From positions 1 to 12,114 of the forward strand of contig DKFS01000066.1 of assembly GCA_002452855.1 (NCBI GenBank): 12,114 nt of DNA, written 5' to 3'. The notes beneath the pieces are model-generated. The model ran no database searches. It worked only from the letters and a program-made list of their open reading frames with translations, and was not told the origin of the DNA. This DNA comes from Sulfurospirillum sp. UBA6790 (GTDB lineage: Bacteria; Campylobacterota; Campylobacteria; Campylobacterales; Sulfurospirillaceae). This document shows, piece after piece, positions 1 through 5,484 of this stretch; within the stretch, counting starts at the first letter, position 1; each line of letters begins with the position of its first letter. Made by a program: the position numbers and the translations under genes.

Positions 1-1142
1 TCAATCCCAACGTAGCGCTGTTTACTGCGGGTCTTGGAACGCTGATTTTTCAGCTAGTGACTCGTAAATCGGTTCCCCCCGTTTTTTTAGCATCGTCATT
101 TGCGTTTATTGCGCCGATTATTTATGGCGTTAAGACGTGGGGGGTTGCTGGCACAATGAGTGGCTTGGTTGCGGCAGGTTTATTTTATGCGTTTTTGAGT
201 TTATTGATTCATTTGCGTGGAAGTAATTTTATTCATAAAATGTTGCCACCTGTTGTGACCGGACCTGTTATTATGACGATTGGTCTTATTCTCTCTCCTG
301 TAGCGGTGAATATGGCGATGGGTAAAACGGGAGATGGCTCTTTAGTATTGGTTCCTTTTCATGAAGCAATTGTTGTCTCTTTAGCGGCATTGGTCGTGAC
401 GATGCTTGTGACGCTTCTTGGGAAAGGTGTTTTACGGTTACTTCCTATCATGTGTGGTATCGCAGGCGGTTATACGGTAGCGTTGTTGCTCGGACTTGTC
501 AATTTTGAAGCTGTGAGTCAAGCTCCTTGGTTTGCAGTTCCTGCATTTGTCACACCTGAATTTAATATGGAAGCGATTTTTTATATTTTACCCATTGCTA
601 TTGCTCCTGCGGTAGAGCATGTGGGGGATATTCTAGCGATTAGCAATGTCACTAAAAAAGATTATCTTAAAAACCCCGGGCTCAAGTTTACGCTTTTGGG
701 CGATGGTTTAGCCACCAGTGCGGCTTCCTTGCTTGGCGGGCCACCGAATACAACGTATTCCGAAGTGACAGGTGCTGTGACTATTACCAAAGCATTTAAT
801 CCCGCGATTATGACATGGGCGGCTATTTTTGCCATTGTTTTAGCCTTTGTGGGCAAATTGGGCGGACTACTTTCAACAATTCCTGTGCCTGTTATGGGTG
901 GTATTTTATTGCTCTTATTTGGCATTATTGCATCCATCGGTATGGAGACAATTATTAAGGGTAATGTCGATATGGCAGACCCTCGTAATATGATCATTGT
1001 TTCGATTATTTTAGTATTTGCGATTGGCGGAATGACATTTGATTTTGGCGGTACCAAATTTAGCGGTATTGGTCTGGGCGCCATCGTTGGAATTTTTCTC
1101 AATTTAGTATTACCAAAAACGCGCCATTTTGATGGCTATTAA
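1..1142 (+). CDS. uraA: Uracil permease UraA (NCS2 family), 5'-truncated by window edge
   Basis: Inner-membrane uracil:proton symporter of the nucleobase/ascorbate (NCS2) family. The reading frame is open from base 3, giving 379 visible residues that are almost wholly hydrophobic helices. Two family hallmarks are present: the EHVGD segment with its glutamate codon at 615-617, and PNTTYSE with its glutamate codon at 762-764. The two glutamates are 49 residues apart, the same spacing as the uracil-binding Glu241 and Glu290 of E. coli UraA, so roughly 36-50 N-terminal residues should lie upstream of the window. The GTG at 57 is an internal codon, because conserved sequence continues upstream of it in frame. 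The next gene follows after 13 bases and is probably co-transcribed. Xanthine or another pyrimidine as substrate cannot be excluded from sequence alone, but the match is closest to UraA. Confidence 0.9.
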   Translation, partial: NPNVALFTAGLGTLIFQLVTRKSVPPVFLASSFAFIAPIIYGVKTWGVAGTMSGLVAAGLFYAFLSLLIHLRGSNFIHKMLPPVVTGPVIMTIGLILSPVAVNMAMGKTGDGSLVLVPFHEAIVVSLAALVVTMLVTLLGKGVLRLLPIMCGIAGGYTVALLLGLVNFEAVSQAPWFAVPAFVTPEFNMEAIFYILPIAIAPAVEHVGDILAISNVTKKDYLKNPGLKFTLLGDGLATSAASLLGGPPNTTYSEVTGAVTITKAFNPAIMTWAAIFAIVLAFVGKLGGLLSTIPVPVMGGILLLLFGIIASIGMETIIKGNVDMADPRNMIIVSIILVFAIGGMTFDFGGTKFSGIGLGAIVGIFLNLVLPKTRHFDGY

Positions 1143-1147
1143 GGAGG
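1141..1147 (+). promoter_or_regulatory. Strong Shine-Dalgarno deciding the symporter start
   Basis: AAGGAGG overlaps the TAA stop of uraA and lies 8 bases before the ATG at 1156. This supports 1156 as the start over the in-frame TTG (1129) and ATG (1132), which lie upstream of the site. Confidence 0.85.
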
Positions 1148-1155
1148 ATGGTTTA

Positions 1156-2487
1156 ATGGAGTTTATCGAGAATATTATTTCTACACTTTCGGGTATCGTT
1201 TGGGGTGCGCCAATGCTCATCTTGTTGGTGGGTACGGGTATTTACTTAACGATTATTTTAAAAGGCATGCAGTTTTGGGCATTGCCTCATGCGCTCAAGC
1301 TTATTTTTCATAAAGAGAGCGATGGCGAAGGTGAGATCAGTCACTTTGCCGCACTCATGACGGCGCTTGCCGCAACAGTGGGTATTGGTAACATCGTTGG
1401 TGTTGCAACTGCAATTACCCTGGGCGGTCCTGGTGCTGTTTTTTGGATGTGGGTTACAGGACTTGTCGGTATGGCCACAAAATATTCTGAAGCCGTTTTA
1501 GCCGTTAAATATCGCCAACAAGGCCACCACCATGGCTTTAAAGGTGGACCAATGTACTACTTAACGTATGGTCTTAAAATGCCCAAACTTGGTATGGCCT
1601 TTGCTATTTTTACAGCACTTGCCGCATTTGGTATCGGTAATATGACGCAAGCCAATGCCGTTGCCAATATTTTGGATTCACAAATGGGCGTTCCAACATG
1701 GGTGACCGGTGTTGTTCTTTTAACATTAACAGCGGTTGTTATTCTAGGAGGTATTAAATCGATTGGTCGTTTTACTTCCTTTTTGGTTCCGTTTATGATT
1801 TTGGTGTATGTTGCGGTAGCATTGGTTATTTTAGCGATGAACCTTGATAAAATTGGCGCTGCATTTGGACTTATTTTTTCTTATGCTTTTAGTCCAATCG
1901 CTGCGGGTGGTGGATTTGCCGGTGCGACGATAGCAACCGCGATGCGTTATGGTATCGCGCGGGGTGTTTTTTCAAATGAATCTGGTTTGGGTTCTGCGCC
2001 AATTGCTGCTGCGGCTGCAAAAACAAATGACCCTGTCCGTCAAGCCTTGGTCAGTATGACACAAACGTTTATTGATACGTTAGTGGTATGTACGATGACG
2101 GCACTCATTATTTTGATTGCTCCATTTTGGCAACAAGGCGTTAGTCCAGGTAGCCTTACCATGCAGAGTTTTGAGCTCTATCTTGGCTCTTTTGGTTCTG
2201 TTGTGGTTGTGATTTCAACCGCGCTTTTTGCGTACTCAACCATTTTAGGCTGGAGTTATTATGGCGAAAAAGCGTTTGAGTATATTTTTGGCGAACGTTT
2301 TATTCGTTTGTATCGTGTTTTATTTATCGCCGTTGTGATGGTTGGTGCGATGATGAAATTAGAATTTGTATGGAACTTCTCTGATTTGATGAATGGTATG
2401 ATGGCGATTCCAAATCTTATTGCTCTTTTAATGCTTTCTAAAGTCATTTCAAGTGAGAGCAAACGCTATTTTGATAGTTTAAAATAG
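1156..2487 (+). CDS. Sodium:alanine/glycine symporter (AGCS family)
   Basis: Sodium-coupled uptake of alanine, glycine or a related small amino acid across the inner membrane. The 443-residue protein has the AGCS hallmarks in order: TVGIGNIVGVATAI with GGPGAVFWMW at about residues 74-99, GGPMYYL at 130-136, and the block from RGVFSNESGLGSAP (269-282) to QTFIDTLV (303-310). About ten hydrophobic segments fit the family's usual topology and the length is normal. The start at 1156 is chosen from the AAGGAGG site 8 bases upstream; longer versions from 1129 or 1132 would add a poorly conserved polar stretch and overlap uraA. It follows uraA by 13 bases and precedes the phosphoesterase gene by 9, so co-transcription is likely. 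Which amino acid it carries cannot be read from the sequence. Confidence 0.93.
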   Translation: MEFIENIISTLSGIVWGAPMLILLVGTGIYLTIILKGMQFWALPHALKLIFHKESDGEGEISHFAALMTALAATVGIGNIVGVATAITLGGPGAVFWMWVTGLVGMATKYSEAVLAVKYRQQGHHHGFKGGPMYYLTYGLKMPKLGMAFAIFTALAAFGIGNMTQANAVANILDSQMGVPTWVTGVVLLTLTAVVILGGIKSIGRFTSFLVPFMILVYVAVALVILAMNLDKIGAAFGLIFSYAFSPIAAGGGFAGATIATAMRYGIARGVFSNESGLGSAPIAAAAAKTNDPVRQALVSMTQTFIDTLVVCTMTALIILIAPFWQQGVSPGSLTMQSFELYLGSFGSVVVVISTALFAYSTILGWSYYGEKAFEYIFGERFIRLYRVLFIAVVMVGAMMKLEFVWNFSDLMNGMMAIPNLIALLMLSKVISSESKRYFDSLK

Positions 2488-2496
2488 GACAATTTC

Positions 2497-3618
2497 ATGT
2501 TTCGATTCTCTTTTGCAATTGCCGCAATCCTCGTTTTATCGTTGATTAATTTTTACAGCTACAAGCGCTTTTTAAAGCGCTTGGACCTGCTTTTTAGGTT
2601 TGCAAAAGAGATCAAATGGGTGATGATTCTTATCACATTATGTGAAATTTTTTATTTTTTAGTGTTGCGATTAGATAATCTTGACCCCTTCTTGTACGCG
2701 CTTTTTTCGGCCATGATTGGCATCTCTTTTATGCTGTTTTGCGTTGCGATACTGTACGATTTGATGCACATTCCTTATTCAAAAATACCGCAAAATGCTT
2801 CCAGACGTATGTTTGTTAAGATGGTTTTGGATGTGACTATGTTGCTTTTAGCGTTTTCGTATATGGCCAAAGGGTTTTTCAATGGCATGAAACCGCCAAG
2901 GCTTAAAGAGCTGGATGTGGCGATTAAAGGTTTAAAAGAAGAGCTTTGCATTGTGCAAATCAGTGATTTACATATTGGAAAGACTCTGGGAAAATCTTTT
3001 GTCGATGCGATTGTTCAACAGGTCAATAAACTCGATGCAGATATTGTCGTTATTACAGGCGACTTGGTTGATATGCCAGTGGAGGCTATTGGCAGTAAAC
3101 TCGATGCACTCAGAGAACTTCAAAGCAGATTCGGTGTCTATTTTGTCCCTGGAAATCATGAATATTTTTATGGTGTTCATAAGATTATGGAGTTCGTGGA
3201 ATACCTAGGCATCAATGTTCTCTCCAACCGCTCGATGATAATTAACGATACCATTAATCTTGCAGGCGTGATGGATATGATGGGCAAACGTTTTGATTTT
3301 GCGCCACCTGATTTACAGAGTGCTCTTTTACATGTAAAACCTGAATTACCTACGATTTTATTGGCACATCAGCCAAAAATGGTGCAGGAGATAAAGGGTG
3401 AAAAAATTGATTTGATTTTATCAGGTCATACGCATGGTGGGCAGATTTTTCCATTTGGATTGCTCGTTCTTTTAGACCAACCCTATTTAAGTGGGCTGTA
3501 CAAACATAATGACACCACGCAGATTTTTGTCACCAACGGTGCTGGGTATTGGGGGCCTTCTGTCCGTGTTATGGCACCGAGTGAAATTGTCAAACTTACT
3601 TTAAAAGCAACCGTATGA
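2497..3618 (+). CDS. Membrane-anchored calcineurin-like metallophosphoesterase (YkuE/YaeI type)
   Basis: Probable two-metal phosphohydrolase held in the inner membrane. Residues 1-130 contain about four transmembrane segments (roughly 3-20, 41-59, 64-88, 108-127). The catalytic domain from about 148 has all metal-binding motifs: D157-x-H159 (ISDLHIG), D189 (TGDLVD), N220-H221 (GNHE), H291 (LAHQP) and H311/H313 (SGHTHGG). Relatives such as YkuE and YaeI are usually tethered by one N-terminal segment or exported; this four-helix version is common among larger bacterial members. The substrate is unknown; nucleotides or lipid phosphates (as for UDP-diacylglucosamine hydrolases) are possibilities only. 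An AGGA site overlaps the stop codon of the symporter gene, 7 bases before ATG. The stop overlaps the start of the lipoprotein gene (ATGA), implying translational coupling. A copy of the TTTTACATGTAAAA palindrome lies inside at 3326-3339. Confidence 0.88.
   Translation: MFRFSFAIAAILVLSLINFYSYKRFLKRLDLLFRFAKEIKWVMILITLCEIFYFLVLRLDNLDPFLYALFSAMIGISFMLFCVAILYDLMHIPYSKIPQNASRRMFVKMVLDVTMLLLAFSYMAKGFFNGMKPPRLKELDVAIKGLKEELCIVQISDLHIGKTLGKSFVDAIVQQVNKLDADIVVITGDLVDMPVEAIGSKLDALRELQSRFGVYFVPGNHEYFYGVHKIMEFVEYLGINVLSNRSMIINDTINLAGVMDMMGKRFDFAPPDLQSALLHVKPELPTILLAHQPKMVQEIKGEKIDLILSGHTHGGQIFPFGLLVLLDQPYLSGLYKHNDTTQIFVTNGAGYWGPSVRVMAPSEIVKLTLKATV
2563..2582. repeat. Perfect 9-bp inverted repeat within the phosphoesterase gene
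   Basis: Arms AAGCGCTTT and AAAGCGCTT are separated by TT, about 66 bases into the gene. The DNA encodes a KRFLKRL stretch at the inner face of the first membrane segment, so part of the symmetry comes from the Lys-Arg repeat. It could form a short hairpin in the mRNA, but there is no T-run after it, so it is not a terminator. Confidence 0.6.
3326..3339. repeat. TTTTACATGTAAAA palindrome, copy 1
   Basis: Perfect 14-bp palindrome within the phosphoesterase gene, read as Leu-His-Val-Lys (TTA CAT GTA AAA). It is one of four copies sharing the TTACATGTAA core in this window. Confidence 0.9.
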
Positions 3619-4160
3619 GACATATCGCTTTCATTTTTTTTATAGCATTCTTCTTTTTAGGGTGCAGTGTTAAGCAAGAAAATCTAGCAATAGAACCTAC
3701 AAAACTGACACAATTAACGACAGACTTAGCGGCATTGTCTCCAAGCGTTGATTATCAAGAGGCGCGTCTTTTTGCGTATGAGGCGTTATGGTATCCGCAC
3801 GTGTTGGCAAAACGGTACGGTCTTGTGTATCCGCCTACATTTCACAATTTATTGATTAATACGGGACTGCGCGATAGAGGGCTGTGTTATCAATGGAGTG
3901 AAGATATGATTATCCATTTAAAAGCATTGCATTATCAGAGCTTTGATTTGAGGTGGGGGGTTGCTAATAAAGGTGAATTTGATGAGCATAACACCGTTGT
4001 CGTCGTCGCTAAAGGTGCGCCTTTTAGTACAGGCATTTTAATTGACCCATGGCGCCATTCGGGAGAACTTTATTGGACGAAATTAAACGATGATCCTGAG
4101 TATCATTGGGTGGAAAATCTTGATCGAAGCCACTATTATGGAACTATTAGCGCTAAATAG
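3615..4160 (+). CDS. Small lipoprotein, possible transglutaminase/papain-like fold; function unknown
   Basis: A 181-residue protein whose first 16 residues form a signal peptide (charged MRH, then a Phe/Ile-rich core) ending in a lipobox, FLGC, with the acylated cysteine at 17. It should be a lipoprotein outside the cytoplasm. I do not recognise a named family. Three conserved-looking spots stand in the order and spacing of a transglutaminase-like Cys-His-Asp triad: C91 (GLCYQWSED, at the start of a helix), H125 (DEHNTVVVV, entering a strand) and D144 (ILIDPWR). This is an inference from pattern only. The start overlaps the stop of the phosphoesterase gene by 4 bases (ATGA), so it is very likely translated in tandem with it. 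The 3' end overlaps the convergent methyltransferase gene by 8 bases. Confidence 0.8.
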   Translation: MRHIAFIFFIAFFFLGCSVKQENLAIEPTKLTQLTTDLAALSPSVDYQEARLFAYEALWYPHVLAKRYGLVYPPTFHNLLINTGLRDRGLCYQWSEDMIIHLKALHYQSFDLRWGVANKGEFDEHNTVVVVAKGAPFSTGILIDPWRHSGELYWTKLNDDPEYHWVENLDRSHYYGTISAK

Positions 4161-4764
4161 AAGCAAGTTTCTTTAAAATAATACGTATCACGCTACCTCT
4201 GCCTATATGTTTGTCACCCTCATTGAGCAAAACAACCTCTTGTGCAAGCTTGATGATTTTACAGGGGAGAAATTTCACACAGTCTAAAATATCATTGATG
4301 TCATATAGTAAAGCGCTATTTCTAGGGCCTCCACTACTAAAATGAATCTGACTCTCACTAAAAAGCTCGGCGATAAAAATGCCATCGACATTTAGCGCTT
4401 CTATGGCTTTTTCAAATAAAAGATGTTGGTCATGTTTGGGTAAATGTAAGTAGGTACATACCACGGCATCGTACAGTGGCTCTGGTTCCCAGTATTGAAG
4501 TAGCGTGTGCCGTACTTTGATAGACACATAATGTTCTTTCGCGCGTTTTCTTAGCTTAACAAGTGCTATATCGGAAGCATCAAGCGCTTCGACGTTTAAT
4601 CCATGGTCAGCAAGGTAGATAGCATTGCGCCCTTCACCTTCCCCTAGACACATAATATTGGTAGCATGCAGTAAAAGGTCGAGATTTTCCAGAATAAAGT
4701 TGTTGGGAGTCTCCCCATAAATCAAATGTGGCGTCTGAAATTTCTCATTCCAAAATGCTTGCAT
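4153..4764 (-). CDS. Class I SAM-dependent methyltransferase, substrate unknown
   Basis: Cytosolic methyltransferase of 203 residues with a Rossmann-type fold. It begins with the WNEKF...YGETPNNF segment (5-23) typical of the TehB-like/small-molecule methyltransferase group. Motif I follows as CLGEGEGRNA (39-48), an acidic residue after strand 2 at D62 (ALDAS), and a strand-4 motif VVCTYLHLP (101-109). The ATG at 4764 has an AAGGA site 5 bases upstream. The gene stands alone on the minus strand between two plus-strand units and has its own candidate promoter at 4791-4817. Tellurite or other oxyanion detoxification, as in TehB, is one possibility, but nothing nearby supports it, so no gene symbol is given. 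Its 3' end overlaps the lipoprotein gene by 8 bases. Confidence 0.85.
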   Translation of the reverse strand: MQAFWNEKFQTPHLIYGETPNNFILENLDLLLHATNIMCLGEGEGRNAIYLADHGLNVEALDASDIALVKLRKRAKEHYVSIKVRHTLLQYWEPEPLYDAVVCTYLHLPKHDQHLLFEKAIEALNVDGIFIAELFSESQIHFSSGGPRNSALLYDINDILDCVKFLPCKIIKLAQEVVLLNEGDKHIGRGSVIRIILKKLASI

Positions 4765-4790
4765 GCTTTTCCTTCAGTGACGTTAAATTT

Positions 4791-4817
4791 ATTGTAACAC
4801 AATTTAAATCAATGCAA
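4791..4817 (-). promoter_or_regulatory. Candidate sigma-70 promoter for the methyltransferase gene
   Basis: On the minus strand an extended -10, TGTTACAAT (4791-4799), is preceded 15 bases upstream of its TACAAT hexamer by TTGCAT (4812-4817) as a weak -35. The A9 run (4818-4826 on this strand) lies just upstream, where an UP element would be. The predicted start of transcription is about 20 bases before the ATG and keeps the AAGGA site in the transcript. Confidence 0.5.
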
Positions 4818-4840
4818 TTTTTTTTTAAATAGATTAGAAT
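4818..4840 (+). promoter_or_regulatory. Candidate sigma-70 promoter for the fmdE-like gene
   Basis: A T9 tract (4818-4826) is followed by a -10-like TAGAAT (4835-4840). Campylobacterota housekeeping promoters commonly show a T-rich stretch in place of a clear -35 box, so this fits the group. The AAGGAG ribosome site (4854-4859) and ATG (4865) follow at normal distances. The tract is shared with the divergent promoter. Confidence 0.5.
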
Positions 4841-4864
4841 GCTTACTAAATAAAAGGAGTAAAA

Positions 4865-5458
4865 ATGAAATACCCTAATTTTTTCGATTCGGTTGAAACG
4901 ATGACATTGTACGATCCTCTCAGTGAAGCCTTAGGTGCCTTTGAAAATGGAATTGTCACCTACAGTTATGTGGATATTGTTAAAAACGCAGGGCACAGTT
5001 GTCCCACGGTTGCAGGAGCATACTTGATGGTACGTGAAGGGTTAAAAGCCTTGTATGGAGAAGAGATTCCGCAAAGAGGCTCTATCAAAGTGGCGTTCAA
5101 AGAAGCGCAACAAGAAAGTACAACGGGTGTGGTGGCTGCTGTTTTTTCATTGGTTACAGGGGCTGCTAGCATTGGTGGATTTAAAGGGTTGTCTGGAAAT
5201 TTTATTCGTTCAGGCTTGCTCTTTTTTCAAGAGGAGATTCCTTTACATGTAAGGATGACACGCGTTGATACACAACAGCATGTTGATATAGCTTATAATC
5301 CTAATAAAATTCCTTACGATGCGTCTTTGCAACCGCTGATGTCGAAGTTGTTTACAAAAACGCTTGGCGAGGAAGAAAAAGAGCTTTTCCGGGAATTATG
5401 GCAAGAAAAAGTGCGAAAAATTTTAGAAAATTTTGATAAAGTTATAGAGTTAATCTAA
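4865..5458 (+). CDS. FmdE-like protein (formylmethanofuran dehydrogenase subunit E family), function unknown
   Basis: A 197-residue soluble protein resembling the FmdE/GSU2251-type domain. The key segment AGHSCPTVAGAYLM (42-55) matches the family's HGHxCPG pattern, with H44 and C46 kept but the first histidine replaced by alanine and the glycine after proline by threonine. C46 is the only cysteine, so there is no C-terminal zinc ribbon of the kind some FmdE proteins carry. A glycine-rich hydrophobic block (GVVAAVFSLVTGA, 88-100) follows. The family is widespread in organisms that make no methanofuran, so a role in methanogenesis is not implied; metal or cofactor binding is plausible. The start is fixed by AAGGAG 5 bases upstream. 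The c-di-GMP enzyme gene begins 26 bases downstream. A TTACATGTAA core lies at 5243-5252. Confidence 0.75.
   Translation: MKYPNFFDSVETMTLYDPLSEALGAFENGIVTYSYVDIVKNAGHSCPTVAGAYLMVREGLKALYGEEIPQRGSIKVAFKEAQQESTTGVVAAVFSLVTGAASIGGFKGLSGNFIRSGLLFFQEEIPLHVRMTRVDTQQHVDIAYNPNKIPYDASLQPLMSKLFTKTLGEEEKELFRELWQEKVRKILENFDKVIELI
5243..5252. repeat. TTACATGTAA palindrome, copy 2
   Basis: Perfect 10-bp palindrome within the fmdE-like gene, read as Leu-His-Val-Arg (TTA CAT GTA AGG). The symmetry stops at T5242/G5253, making this the shortest of the four copies. Confidence 0.85.
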
Positions 5459-5472
5459 ACCTTATATATTGC

Positions 5473-5476
5473 GGAG
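5473..5476 (+). promoter_or_regulatory. Shine-Dalgarno supporting a TTG start
   Basis: GGAG lies 8 bases before TTG at 5485. The next in-frame ATG is about 77 codons further on and would delete the first membrane segment, so TTG is the start. Confidence 0.7.
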
Positions 5477-5484
5477 TAAAAGTA

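Noticed and set aside
57..59. GTG as a start codon for uraA
   Set aside because: The frame is open to base 3 and the upstream residues continue the NCS2 family sequence, so the gene is cut by the window edge.
662..1102. Minus-strand 146-codon open frame inside uraA
   Set aside because: It lies wholly opposite a conserved membrane protein gene and shows no family features; it is a shadow frame.
1129..1134. TTG/ATG at 1129 or 1132 as start of the symporter gene
   Set aside because: The strong AAGGAGG at 1141-1147 lies downstream of both and is ideally placed for the ATG at 1156.
2563..2582. Inverted repeat as a transcription terminator
   Set aside because: It is early inside a conserved gene and is not followed by a T-run.
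5465..5470. TATATT as a -10 box for the c-di-GMP enzyme gene
   Set aside because: Transcription would begin at about 5477, after the GGAG ribosome site, so read-through from the fmdE-like gene is more plausible.
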